Part shown: positions 24,888 through 33,145 of the stretch, in pieces
Layout: the number at the start of each line of letters is the position of its first letter
Position numbering within the stretch: the stretch's first letter is position 1
DNA from: SIRX01 sp965213905
Lineage (GTDB): Bacteria > Actinomycetota > Rubrobacteria > Rubrobacterales > Rubrobacteraceae
Assembly (NCBI GenBank): GCA_965213905.1
Contig: OZ243922.1
Location: 2,542,001 to 2,606,000, forward strand
Direction of reading: 5' to 3'
DNA length: 64,000 bases
Program-made: the position numbers and the translations under genes
Notes under the pieces: generated by a model
What the model was told of the DNA's origin: nothing
Seen by the model: only the letters and a program-made list of their open reading frames with translations
Database searches by the model: none

Positions 24888-25616
24888 TTAGCCGAGGGCT
24901 TCGCCCATCGCGTCGGTTGCTTCTCCGCCCATGCCGGGGAGCATGTGGGAGTAGGTGTCGAGGGTGATGGCGACGGAGGCGTGGCCGAGGAGTTCTTGCA
25001 CGAACTTGGGGTGAATGTTCCTCTGGAAGAGCAAGGAGGCACAGGTGTGCCGGAGGTCGTGGAATGTGATCCCTGGCAGGCCCGCTTTCTTCAGTAACGG
25101 TGCGAAGGACCGCTGCCGAATGTTCGACGGATTGATGAGGTTGCCGCCCTCTCCCGCGAAAACGAGCCCCTGATCCTCATAGAGCGTGCCAGCCTTCAGC
25201 TTCTCCTCCGCTTGGCGCGCCCGGTGAGCCTTGAGGGCGTCCACGGCCCGCGGCGTCAGACGCACGGTGCGCCGGCTCTTCTTCGTCTTCGGCTCGCCCA
25301 GGGCGAGGCCCTTGCCGTTCCCGGTGCGCGCCAGCGTCCGGCGCACTCTGATGGTGGGGTCGGCGGAGGTGAGAGCTATGTCGTCCCACTTCAGGCCGAG
25401 CAACTCCCCGCTTCTCATCCCTGTATGGAGCGCCAGCACACAGAAAGCCTCCAGACGGCTGCCGCGGGCCGCTTCCAGCAGCCCACGCGCCTCGGGCGCG
25501 GAGAGCGGGTGCATCTCCTTGGGCGAGGGCGTCCTGGGGTGCCCCTGCAGGCAACGACCGCCATCCTCTTGAACCTCCGTGACCGTGGGGAGCTCGACGT
25601 CGAGGAGAACTGACGC
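24888..25616 (-). pseudogene. Tyrosine recombinase (phage/ICE integrase), N-terminally truncated
   Basis: The catalytic domain is complete: Arg in TGMRSGELL, Lys in PKTKKSRRT, HDLRHT, LGHASVAITLDTYSH with the nucleophile Tyr (residues 34, about 78, 152-155, 178 and 188 counted from ATG 25514). The frame is open only to about 25,616, where an in-frame TGA stops it. The SAM-like core-binding and arm-binding domains (about 150 residues) are absent, and upstream sequence does not encode them in any frame I can read. The gene points at the tRNA-Val attachment site. It is therefore the remnant of the integrase that made the insertion and is probably inactive. Confidence 0.75.
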
Positions 25617-25681
25617 TCACCTTTCGGGCAGGGCGGTAGGACGAACTCTCCAAGACCTCGGCCACGACATCGAGAACGGGG

Positions 25682-25687
25682 TATACT
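25682..25687 (+). promoter_or_regulatory. -10-like element of the two-gene module
   Basis: TATACT, 28 bases before the ATG of the first module gene, would give a leader of about 20 bases holding the GGAG ribosome site. No convincing -35 box is seen. Confidence 0.35.
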
Positions 25688-25715
25688 TATTGAGGTTGGC
25701 GAAACAGGAGTTGTC

Positions 25716-25919
25716 ATGGAAAAGGCGGTAGGGACAAACGGAAACGTGCGGGATCTCACCGACGAGGAGGGCCGCGCGCTCTTCGACAACGCCGCCCGCT
25801 TCTACCTCGGCATCAGCGGCGAAGAGTTCATCGAACGATGGGACAGCGGCTACTACGATGACGATCCTGACCAACCTGATGTCGTGGACGTGGCAATGCT
25901 CCTACCGTTCGCCCGCTAA
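25716..25919 (+). CDS. Small acidic protein of unknown function, module gene 1
   Basis: A 67-residue soluble, strongly acidic protein. The centre (LTDEEGRALFDNAARFYLGISGEEF in outline) predicts two helices, followed by an acidic turn with a run of Asp and a hydrophobic end VAMLLPFAR. I have a general memory of short actinobacterial proteins of this pattern but no function. ATG 25716 follows GGAG by 5 bases. It lies 18 bp before the second gene, so the two form an operon inside the integrated element. A small acidic protein before a larger one resembles an antitoxin-toxin layout, which is only inference. Confidence 0.65.
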   Translation: MEKAVGTNGNVRDLTDEEGRALFDNAARFYLGISGEEFIERWDSGYYDDDPDQPDVVDVAMLLPFAR

Positions 25920-25937
25920 AGAGTGCTCTTCTCTTAG

Positions 25938-26486
25938 GTGGCGGCCAAGACCCCGGCTGAAGCCGTAAACAACTTCTTGGACCCACTACAACGGGTCATC
26001 TCTTGCTTCACCCAGGCCCAACTCAACGTCAAGGGTGGCTACTATCCCACTACCGACGAGCCGCACGCTTTGGTACTCGCAGATGGACTGCCGCAGAAGC
26101 TGCCCGGTGAGACGGACCTTTCCCTGGTCGTCAAGCAGTTCTACTACGTGATCCGGGTAGAAGAGCCCGACAGGGGACCGTGGAAGGTCAGTACCGCCGA
26201 ATATAACTATAACCTGCGCGACGCCGACAATCGGGTGGTTCTAGCCTTCCACTGGCATCCTGCAAAGAGGTTCAAGGTGCGACACCCTCACCTGCACCTT
26301 GATCAGGGCGCCCGCCTCGGCCGCGAAGACCTCCACCGGACGCACATCCCCACGGGCCGTATCTCCATCGAGGAGGTCATCCGGTTCGTCATCACCGAGC
26401 TCCAAGTAGAGCCGCTGCGCGACGACTGGGAGAAGGTACTCTCCGACGCCGAGTCAGCCCACCAGAGCTGGCGCACCTGGTCCTGA
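25938..26486 (+). CDS. Unknown protein, module gene 2
   Basis: A 182-residue soluble protein. The N-terminal half alternates strands (ALVLADGLPQ, VVKQFYYVIRVEE, WKVSTAEYNYNLRD) like a beta-sheet domain. The centre has a His-rich stretch, LAFHWHPAKRFKVRHPHLHLD, and then HIPTGRISIEEVIRFVITEL, a helix that is probably the most conserved part. The HPHLHLD cluster could bind metal. No known catalytic family was recognised. GTG 25938 is used; the ribosome site is weak, so coupling with the small gene before it is likely. Cargo of the tRNA-Val element. Confidence 0.65.
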   Translation: MAAKTPAEAVNNFLDPLQRVISCFTQAQLNVKGGYYPTTDEPHALVLADGLPQKLPGETDLSLVVKQFYYVIRVEEPDRGPWKVSTAEYNYNLRDADNRVVLAFHWHPAKRFKVRHPHLHLDQGARLGREDLHRTHIPTGRISIEEVIRFVITELQVEPLRDDWEKVLSDAESAHQSWRTWS

Positions 26487-26510
26487 CACCTCCGACACAC
26501 CCGCAATCCG

Positions 26511-26529
26511 TACACCATTTGTACACCAG
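26511..26529. repeat. Integrase arm-type repeat, right
   Basis: Exact copy of the 19-mer at 24,854-24,872, about 100 bp inside the degenerate right attachment site. Confidence 0.7.
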
Positions 26530-26632
26530 TTGGGCGAAATTGCCCCTTGTTGCGGATTGTTGCTGGAGTACGAATTTGCGTGTTTTGCAGGGAATTTGCA
26601 ACACTGACTAACACCCCGAAACAGGCCCGAAG

Positions 26633-26677
26633 TCCCTTACAAGGGGGGGCGCTGGTTCGATAGGGCATCGCCCACTT
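26633..26677 (+). repeat. Degenerate copy of tRNA-Val 3' half (right attachment site)
   Basis: TCCCTTACAAGG, then GGGGG, CGCTGGTTCGA and GCATCGCCCACTT follow the tRNA-Val sequence from the anticodon loop to just past the discriminator, with small deletions in the variable and T-arm regions. The changes mean it no longer matches exactly, so excision would be impaired. Confidence 0.75.
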
Positions 26678-26963
26678 TAGGGAAACACCTGTTTTTTCGA
26701 GCATTATGCCCGGCCGGTCCTGAATTTCTCGCCCACCCTGCGACCAGTAGTTTACAACACTTCGACGTGGGCGGGGGTTTAGCACTGGCACGTACTTTAG
26801 TTTGCTTAAGGTACGCTTCGCGGGCCACCGGTCATAAAATCCGCTTGCTGAGGCGTTTTAGTTGATACTTTTATGTTTGTAGGCCAGCAAAGTTTTGGGA
26901 GCCGCCCTGCAAAATAATGCGAGACGCCGCAAGACGTGGGGCCCCGGCGAAAGGAAGATAGAG
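26678..26963. other. Gene-free stretch between the element and the polysaccharide region
   Basis: About 290 bp without a convincing gene. It holds CGTACTTTAG-TTTG-CTTAAGGTACG (26,791-26,815), a near-palindrome containing ACTTTAGTTTG, which recurs at 35,947 and 49,835. It is more AT-rich at its right end and probably contains the promoter of the epimerase gene, although no clear -35/-10 pair can be assigned. Confidence 0.4.
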
Positions 26964-27965
26964 ATGAACGTAGTCATTACCGGTGGGCTTGGTTTTATAG
27001 GTTCGCACGTTGCGGACGCTTATCTCGACCTCGGACACCACGTGACGGTGATCGACTCGGAGGTCGCCGCTGTTATAGAGGGTCGTGAGTACGAGGAGCA
27101 TCCGAACTGCCAGGTCGTCCGGATGCCGGTGGAAGATTTCCTCGACGAGGGCTCTTTCTCGGGTGCAGACCGGGTCGTGCACGCGGCCTCGCACGTGGGG
27201 CCGGCGGGCATCTTGCGCTACGCGGGACGTCTCGGACCGGAGATGGTCCGGAGCACCGAGCGTGTGGTGGAAGCCTGCATCGAGGCCGACGTTCCGCTGT
27301 GCGCGTTTAGTTCCGCCGAGGTGTACGGCCGCAGCGGCCAACTCGGTGAAAAGGACGATATAAGGGTCCCGACCGGCTACAACGCCCGCATCGAGTACGC
27401 CATAGCCAAGACGCTCATCGAGGCGATGGTCGTCAACAGCCTACACCGGGGCTTGAGGGGCATTTTGATCCGGCCGTTCAACGTCGTCGGGCCTCGCCAG
27501 TCCCGGGCGGGCGGTTTCGTGATGCCGACTTTCGTGCAGCAGGCGCTGGAGGGCTCGCCGATAACCGTGTTCGCCACCGGAGAGCAAGTCCGGTCTTTCA
27601 CCTCGGCCACGGACCTCGGACGTTTTCTGACCGATTTTTGGGAACCCGCGTTTCAGGGTGAAGAAGTCATCTACAACATCGGGAACCCGGCGAACCGCAC
27701 GACCGTTCGGGGCCTTGCACAGAAGATCAAAACCCTTTTAAACAGCGACTCCGACATCGTACGGGCCGATGGCCGGGACGTCTACGGGCCGATGTACGCC
27801 GAAGCCGAATCTTTCGAGAAAGTCCCGGTTCTTCAAGCCGCGCCGGAGCTGGGTTGGCAACCGGAGATCGGCCTGGACAGGCTTATACTCGATACCGCCG
27901 AGTATTACCGTACCCGCGATGACTACCGTCAGGAGCACGAGCAGGGGGCGTATGCTGCTCTCTGA
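26964..27965 (+). CDS. NAD-dependent sugar-nucleotide epimerase/dehydratase
   Basis: A 333-residue extended short-chain dehydrogenase. The N-terminal VVITGGLGFIGSHVADAY binds NAD(P); the catalytic Tyr and Lys are in EYAIAKTLIEA; RPFNVVGPRQ is typical of UDP-glucose 4-epimerase relatives. ATG 26964 is chosen because AGGAAG lies just upstream. It overlaps the deacetylase gene by 14 bases, so the pair likely acts on the same sugar nucleotide for the surface polysaccharide. The exact substrate is not decidable. Confidence 0.82.
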   Translation: MNVVITGGLGFIGSHVADAYLDLGHHVTVIDSEVAAVIEGREYEEHPNCQVVRMPVEDFLDEGSFSGADRVVHAASHVGPAGILRYAGRLGPEMVRSTERVVEACIEADVPLCAFSSAEVYGRSGQLGEKDDIRVPTGYNARIEYAIAKTLIEAMVVNSLHRGLRGILIRPFNVVGPRQSRAGGFVMPTFVQQALEGSPITVFATGEQVRSFTSATDLGRFLTDFWEPAFQGEEVIYNIGNPANRTTVRGLAQKIKTLLNSDSDIVRADGRDVYGPMYAEAESFEKVPVLQAAPELGWQPEIGLDRLILDTAEYYRTRDDYRQEHEQGAYAAL

Positions 27966-28650
27966 GAACCTGGAGCGGGTACTCATCCTCTCGCCGCACG
28001 CGGACGATGAGGTTATGGGTTGCGCGGGTTTGATGGCGAAGCTGGCCGAAAGGGATTGCGAGGTGCACGTTATCTACCTCGCAGTAGACGGGTTCCATCA
28101 TTACGGATTAGACCGGCATACTACTTACGAGGAACGCGTGGAGGAGATAGAAGCTGTCGCCCGGCTGCTGGGTTGCAGCTACGAGATCTCCTACGGAGAC
28201 CGGGATTTAATCGAGAAGCTCGACACCCTGCCAAAGCGAGATCTCGTGGATCTCTTCGAGACGAAGATCAACGAACACCGTCCAGACCTTCTACTACTTC
28301 CAAACGGGGTGGACTACGACCAAGACCACGTGGCCGTGTTCCAGACTGCCTTCGCCGCCGCCCGGCCAATCGCAGAGGTGTTCGGCAAGCATCTGGTACC
28401 ACACGTCTTCACCTACGAAATGACCAAGATCAACTGGGCCTCCGAACCGATGCCGCGTCCCGTGGCTTACTGCGACATCTCTGAGCATCTCCCCACAAAG
28501 CTCGAAGCCATAAAGTGCCACGAAACGCAACTCCGTCCGAGCCCGCACATCCGTAGCCTGGAGTCCGTCAGCTCGCTGGCCTCCATCCGGGGCAAGGAGG
28601 TTGGGATCGAGTACGCTGAGGCGTTCGGTGTGTTACGCACCAAAATCTGA
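27952..28650 (+). CDS. PIG-L (LmbE-like) deacetylase
   Basis: A 232-residue zinc-dependent de-N-acetylase. The motif SPHADDEVMG supplies His and Asp ligands, and DYDQDHVAVF supplies the distal His. Start ATG 27952 lies inside the epimerase gene; the frame continues upstream but without homology. Likely role: removal of an acetyl group from an N-acetyl-sugar in envelope polysaccharide or glycoconjugate synthesis. Related proteins make mycothiol or GPI precursors, but the neighbourhood favours polysaccharide. Confidence 0.82.
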   Translation: MLLSENLERVLILSPHADDEVMGCAGLMAKLAERDCEVHVIYLAVDGFHHYGLDRHTTYEERVEEIEAVARLLGCSYEISYGDRDLIEKLDTLPKRDLVDLFETKINEHRPDLLLLPNGVDYDQDHVAVFQTAFAAARPIAEVFGKHLVPHVFTYEMTKINWASEPMPRPVAYCDISEHLPTKLEAIKCHETQLRPSPHIRSLESVSSLASIRGKEVGIEYAEAFGVLRTKI

Positions 28651-28748
28651 GGCGACGGCTAGAGTCCGTTCTACCCACGGTCACGGGAACTTACAGGTTT
28701 CCGACGGCACTGGCGACGCTTCTTCCCCGGGCTCCTCGTAGAAAGGAC

Positions 28749-28797
28749 GCCGGAGAGCAGTGTTTAGCACCTTGGTGCGGTTCTCCGGCCAACACTG
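28749..28797 (+). ncRNA. Possible pseudoknot in the leader of the GGDEF-EAL gene
   Basis: GCCGGAGA (28,749-28,756) pairs with TCTCCGGC (28,782-28,789), and CAGTGTT (28,758-28,764) with AACACTG (28,791-28,797). The order A-B-A'-B' is that of a pseudoknot, with a GCACC-TT-GGTGC element inside. It sits in a gene-free 299-bp stretch about 150 bases before the c-di-GMP gene. No known riboswitch consensus fits. The one-base link between A' and B' is tight, so it may instead be alternative stems or a DNA site. Confidence 0.35.
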
Positions 28798-28949
28798 AAC
28801 TGTACGTTACGCTTGTTAGAGTACGAAACGGGGTTAACGGTGTCTTGGCACTCTTACATCCGTCCCCCGTGCACGGTAACGTCAGTGGTCGGAGGTATCC
28901 AAAATTCTGGCTAGAAAGACTCAGGTGAGATCACGAACATCAGGACCAC

Positions 28950-30734
28950 ATGGTTGATCGAACGAGAGCTATCAAGGTGGCTGGCTGGATCGCTGTCCCC
29001 GTGACTACCGTGGAAGAGAGAAAAGACGAGATAGGTTTATTCCGAAGCCTCGTGCAGAACTCACCGGACGCCCTGGTCGTGGTCGGGGAAGACCTGATTA
29101 TCCGGTACGCTAATCCTTCGGCAGAACGGCTTTTAGGGTACCAGACGGGCGAGCTTGAGGACGCCAGGGCCTCGGATTTCTTGAACCTGAGGGCGTTGAA
29201 GGGTAGATGCAGTGCCCTGGATAAAAGGCACGGTTCTCTTGCAAAGCCTGACAGTCCCATAGAGTTCGAGGTTCGTCATGCGGACGGTACCCTGCGGCAT
29301 CTCGAGGCCACGAGCGCCGATCTACTAGATGACCCTCACGTCAGGGGCCGGGCGTACTACATCCGCGATATTACCGGGCGTAAAGAAGCGGAAGAAGATC
29401 TTATCTACAGGGCGTTTCACGACTCGTTGACGGGGCTTGCGACTAGAGACCTCTTCGTGGACAGGCTCCAGCACGCGCTGACCGGGGCCACTCGCTCCAG
29501 GACGCCCGTTACGGTTCTCGTTCTCGACATCGACGACTTCAAGACCGTCAATGACAGCTTCGGGCACGGGGTGGGGGATTTAATGCTCACCATGGTGGCG
29601 CAGCGGTTGCGGGCTAGCCTGAGACCGGGAGAAACCATCTCCCGGCTCGGCGGGGACGAGTTTGCCGTGTTGCTCAGTGACCCAGCATCCGCAAGGGACG
29701 CGTCCGGGGTCGCCGCCCGGATCGTCGAGGTGTTACGGAAGCCGATCAGTTGGGACGCCCACACGCTGTTCGCGACGGCGAGCGTCGGCGTGGCCACGAG
29801 TGGACCGAAGCTCCGCACGGTCGAAGACCTGATGAACGCGGCGGACACCGCCATGTACCGGGCTAAGAAAAACGGTAAAGCCCAGCACGTAGTCTTCGAG
29901 GAAGAAATGTCCGCCGAGGCTCTCGAAGGTCTCGAGTTGGAGAGCGATCTCCGGCGGGCCGTGGACCGGGGCGAGTTCAGCCTCCACTATCAGCCGGAGG
30001 TACTGCTCGAAAACGGACAAATTTTCTGTTTAGAAGCTCTGTTGCGCTGGAATCATCCGGAGCGCGGCACGATCCTACCTCTAGAGTTCATCACAACGGC
30101 TGAGGAAACCGGGCTTATAGTGCAGATCGGCCGGTGGGTGCTGAGAGAGGCGTGCCGCCAGGCGCTACTGTGGCGGGAAAGGTACGCTGACGCCGCGCCC
30201 CTGGTAAGCGTTAACCTCTCCGCGCGCCAGTTCCAGCAACCGGGCCTCACGGAGACGGTGGCGGCGATTCTGGCCGAGACCGGTCTGCCGCCACGTTGCC
30301 TAATACTCGAGATTACCGAGAGCCTGCTTATGGACATCGAGCACGCCTCCAACGTGCTACGGCGGCTGAAAGGTCTGGGTGTACGGCTCGCGATAGACGA
30401 CTTCGGCATAGGCTATTCTTCGCTCTCCTACCTGGAGCACTTTACGGTGGATCATTTGAAGATGGACCGTTCGTTCGTCTATCGGATGCGTCCGGAAGTC
30501 GAAGGATCTGAGGTTCTCGTCCCGCTACTAATAGAACTCGCACACCGGCTGGGCCTGACGGCGGTCGCAGAGGGCGTAGAGACCGGGGAGCAACTGGAAC
30601 GACTGCGGGAGATGGGTTGTGACATCGGACAAGGAAATTATTTCTCGGAGCCGCTTCCCGATACCGCCGTATACGAGTTCCTAGATTCGGGTAATACGCC
30701 TCCCGGACGCGATAGTGGCCTTCGACGATCCTAG
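28950..30734 (+). CDS. PAS-GGDEF-EAL protein (c-di-GMP turnover)
   Basis: A 594-residue protein. PAS domain at about residues 30-150 (LVQNSPDALVVVGEDLIIRYANPSAERLLG), then GGDEF with intact SRLGGDEFAVLL, then EAL with LEALLRW, SVNLSARQ, EITESLL, AIDDFGIGYSSLSYL, KMDRSFV and AEGVET. Both cyclase and phosphodiesterase catalytic residues are kept, although Thr in the DDFGTG loop is Ile. There are no membrane segments, so it is a cytosolic sensor. It lies next to the polysaccharide genes, which fits control of matrix production by c-di-GMP. Confidence 0.92.
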   Translation: MVDRTRAIKVAGWIAVPVTTVEERKDEIGLFRSLVQNSPDALVVVGEDLIIRYANPSAERLLGYQTGELEDARASDFLNLRALKGRCSALDKRHGSLAKPDSPIEFEVRHADGTLRHLEATSADLLDDPHVRGRAYYIRDITGRKEAEEDLIYRAFHDSLTGLATRDLFVDRLQHALTGATRSRTPVTVLVLDIDDFKTVNDSFGHGVGDLMLTMVAQRLRASLRPGETISRLGGDEFAVLLSDPASARDASGVAARIVEVLRKPISWDAHTLFATASVGVATSGPKLRTVEDLMNAADTAMYRAKKNGKAQHVVFEEEMSAEALEGLELESDLRRAVDRGEFSLHYQPEVLLENGQIFCLEALLRWNHPERGTILPLEFITTAEETGLIVQIGRWVLREACRQALLWRERYADAAPLVSVNLSARQFQQPGLTETVAAILAETGLPPRCLILEITESLLMDIEHASNVLRRLKGLGVRLAIDDFGIGYSSLSYLEHFTVDHLKMDRSFVYRMRPEVEGSEVLVPLLIELAHRLGLTAVAEGVETGEQLERLREMGCDIGQGNYFSEPLPDTAVYEFLDSGNTPPGRDSGLRRS

Positions 30735-30879
30735 CCGAAAAAGAAAAAGCTGGCAACTTCCGAAATACATCGAAAACCTATCGGCCAAGATTTATCCGAA
30801 CGGGCCTTCCTACCAACCCTTTCGCGACGTAGTTCGTCGTGCGGGCTCTTGTAGCCGGGTATAAGAGTGTGGTGGTCGG

Positions 30880-31656
30880 TTGGGTCTTCTGTTTGGTTCG
30901 GGCGAAAATCTCGCTCGGGCGCGCAAAAAGTATCGATCAGACGTTACCCGAGCTTTGACTATCCGTTCTAGATCGGATATTTTTGGTATGCGTTTGGGTA
31001 GACTGATGTTTCACATGCTTCAAAAAGCGGACGGATGGGATAAACAGTTGGTAGATAGCGAGCGTAAGCGCCTAGGGTACATATGGATCAAGTGTTCCTC
31101 ACCGGTGATCATCGTCGGTCTCACCCAAATTCTGGAGAAGGAAGCCCGAGTATATTCTGGTAGCGAGCCAGCAGATGGAGAGGCTCCCGATTTCGTGGTC
31201 CTTTGTACGGCAAGCATTGCGGCAGAAGACCTCCCCGAAAGCATCGAGCATCTACGCGAACTCTTGCCCGGCACGCCAGTTCTGGTGTTCGGCGTGGAGT
31301 TGGATCTCTCGCTCGCGCAGACCGCTTTGAAGGCCGGAGCTATGGGGTTTATACACGCGGATATGCAACCCGGCCAGATAGTCCGGGCCCTCATGGTTGC
31401 TTCGGAAGGCCAGGTCGCGGCCCCGAGACAAATGCTGGAGTATATGCTGGCGGGTGGGGACCGGGATAAGCTCGCGGCCCTCTCCTTTCGCCAGCAGGAA
31501 ATCCTGGAACTCGTAACCAGCGGCCTTAGCAACGCCCAGATAGCCCAGCGCCTGTATCTTTCCGAGTCCACCATAAAACAGCACCTGCGCGCCGCCTACA
31601 AGCTGCTCGACGTAAAAAACCGCACCGAGGCCGCAAGGCTCTTTAGGGAGGTTTAG
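30880..31656 (+). CDS. LuxR-type regulator with degenerate receiver domain
   Basis: About 258 residues. The C-terminal 60 residues are a LuxR/NarL helix-turn-helix: LSFRQQEILELVTSGLSNAQIAQRLYLSESTIKQHLRAAYKLL. The middle (about residues 75-185) has the beta-alpha pattern of a receiver, but the phosphorylated Asp is replaced (PDFVVLCTAS) and the conserved Lys near the end is missing, so it should not be phosphorylated normally. The start is uncertain: TTG 30880 gives the longest product, ATG 30988 or 31007 a shorter one. Probably controls nearby surface-polysaccharide genes. Confidence 0.78.
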   Translation: MGLLFGSGENLARARKKYRSDVTRALTIRSRSDIFGMRLGRLMFHMLQKADGWDKQLVDSERKRLGYIWIKCSSPVIIVGLTQILEKEARVYSGSEPADGEAPDFVVLCTASIAAEDLPESIEHLRELLPGTPVLVFGVELDLSLAQTALKAGAMGFIHADMQPGQIVRALMVASEGQVAAPRQMLEYMLAGGDRDKLAALSFRQQEILELVTSGLSNAQIAQRLYLSESTIKQHLRAAYKLLDVKNRTEAARLFREV

Positions 31657-31682
31657 ATAAACTCTAGTAGGCTGTCTTTCCC

Positions 31683-32990
31683 GTGACGAAAGTCGTGTTC
31701 GTAAGCGCGATCCTACCCTACCCCATTGACGCCGGTAAAAAAGTTGTCGTGTCGGGCATCTTATCGTATCTGGTCGAACGGTACGGTTCGGATAACGTGA
31801 CTTACGTTTTACTGGGCGGCTCGACAACCGAGGCGCTTCAAAAAGCCGATATGCCCTGCAAGTGCCTCGTGTTCGGGCAACCGAGGCTTCTGACCCGGTT
31901 GTGGAACTCGCTCTGGTTTGTGACAATGAAGAGGACAAAGAGCATACAGGAATCAATGCTTTATTCTGCCAAGCTCGGTCGGAATTTACGGACCACCCTG
32001 GACAAAATCGGCCCGGACCTCGTAGTCTGTGACACTTTCCGGACCGGGCAGTTTTTCGAGACGCCCCACCGTCCCGATAGTAAGTACGTCCTCTACATGG
32101 ACGACCTGTTTTCGATCAGGTATGAGAGGATGCTCGGGGTCTTATCGCGCTTTCCGAATGCCCAGTTGAACGTATTGGGAAACTTCTCCCGTTTCGTACC
32201 GGCCCCACTGAGGCTACTGGCGCGAACGAGAGCAGCCCAAAAGTTGCTCCTGAGGTTGGAGCAGCGGCTGGTCGAGAAAAGGGAAAGAGACTGCGTGCGA
32301 TGGTTCGATACATCCTTGCTGATCAACGAGCAGGAGGCCGAACACCTGAGAAAAGAAACGGGGCTTCCTTCAATCCAGACGGTCAAACCACTGTTCGCAA
32401 ACACTGTAACGAACTCAGGCCGGGACTACGACGGAGAGCCGGAGTTCGTGTTTCTCGGAGATCTCAGCCTCCCGCACAACCGGTTTTCCATCGGCTATTT
32501 CATAGAAAACCAGATGGGCCGGGTCTTAGAAGAGATGCCGGACTCCAGATTGCGCATAGTTGGCAAGGGCGCTGACAGCGATTTGTTACAGCTCGCCGAA
32601 AAATACGGACGTTCAGTGACCATCGAGGGTTTCGTAGAAAACCTGGAAGAGGTCTTCGATACCTCTTGCGCCATGGTGGCGCCGCTATTGTTTGGCAGCG
32701 GAGTAAAGATCAAAACCCTCGAAGCTCTGTCCCGGGGTCTGCCGATTTTGTCCACTAGCTACGGGGTCGAGGGGGTAAGGGTGACTAACGGAGTAAACTG
32801 CCTGGTGGAGGAAAACGTCGAACGTTACCCACAGTTGATGGCGGCCCTTACCGATGTGGACTACAATCAAAGTATCTCACGAGGGGCCCAAAAACTGTAT
32901 CGTGAGAGCTACGACAAAAAGCAGGTTTCGCGAGAGTATGCGCTTTTGTTCAAGGCACAGAAAAGTTGTGAAGAAACGGTCACCGATTGA
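31683..32990 (+). CDS. Glycosyltransferase, GT4-like
   Basis: A 435-residue GT-B fold transferase. The N-terminal segment FVSAILPYPIDAGKKVVVSGIL is the glycine-rich acceptor-side loop seen in GT4 enzymes. The C-terminal half has VFLGDLSLPHNRFSIGYFIEN, LRIVGKGAD, VTIEGFVENLEEVFDTS and APLLFGSGVKIKTLEALSRGLPILST, the donor-binding Glu motif. It transfers a sugar in surface polysaccharide assembly; donor unknown. GTG 31683 has no strong ribosome site. It follows the regulator by 26 bp. Confidence 0.83.
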   Translation: MTKVVFVSAILPYPIDAGKKVVVSGILSYLVERYGSDNVTYVLLGGSTTEALQKADMPCKCLVFGQPRLLTRLWNSLWFVTMKRTKSIQESMLYSAKLGRNLRTTLDKIGPDLVVCDTFRTGQFFETPHRPDSKYVLYMDDLFSIRYERMLGVLSRFPNAQLNVLGNFSRFVPAPLRLLARTRAAQKLLLRLEQRLVEKRERDCVRWFDTSLLINEQEAEHLRKETGLPSIQTVKPLFANTVTNSGRDYDGEPEFVFLGDLSLPHNRFSIGYFIENQMGRVLEEMPDSRLRIVGKGADSDLLQLAEKYGRSVTIEGFVENLEEVFDTSCAMVAPLLFGSGVKIKTLEALSRGLPILSTSYGVEGVRVTNGVNCLVEENVERYPQLMAALTDVDYNQSISRGAQKLYRESYDKKQVSREYALLFKAQKSCEETVTD

Positions 32991-33145
32991 CGGAACCGCG
33001 ATACTTTCCCTTAGCGGGTTCTGTCGCCCTCGGCTTGTCGGAGTGCTCCTCAGCAACCACTACGGAAATACGCACTGTCTGAAGTGTAGGCTCGGGGTGA
33101 TAATATCTTACGCAAAACTGAAGTTTTAAGATAAAGAGGAAATAT

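Larger units (their letters stand above)
24737..26677. mobile_element. Decayed integrative element in tRNA-Val
   Basis: About 1.9 kb bounded by the 3' half of tRNA-Val (24,737-24,785) and a degenerate direct copy of it (26,633-26,677). Just inside each end is the 19-base repeat GTACACCATTTGTACACCA (24,854-24,872 and 26,511-26,529), itself two GTACACCA octamers 11 bp apart, as expected of integrase arm sites. Contents: a 5'-truncated tyrosine integrase next to the left end and a two-gene module of unknown function. No replication or transfer genes remain, so this is a deletion remnant of a larger element. Confidence 0.75.

Noticed and set aside
28651..28949. Known c-di-GMP riboswitch (GEMM-I) before the GGDEF-EAL gene
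   Set aside because: The conserved CACGCAAAG-type core and tetraloop receptor are not present; only unassigned complementary segments are seen.
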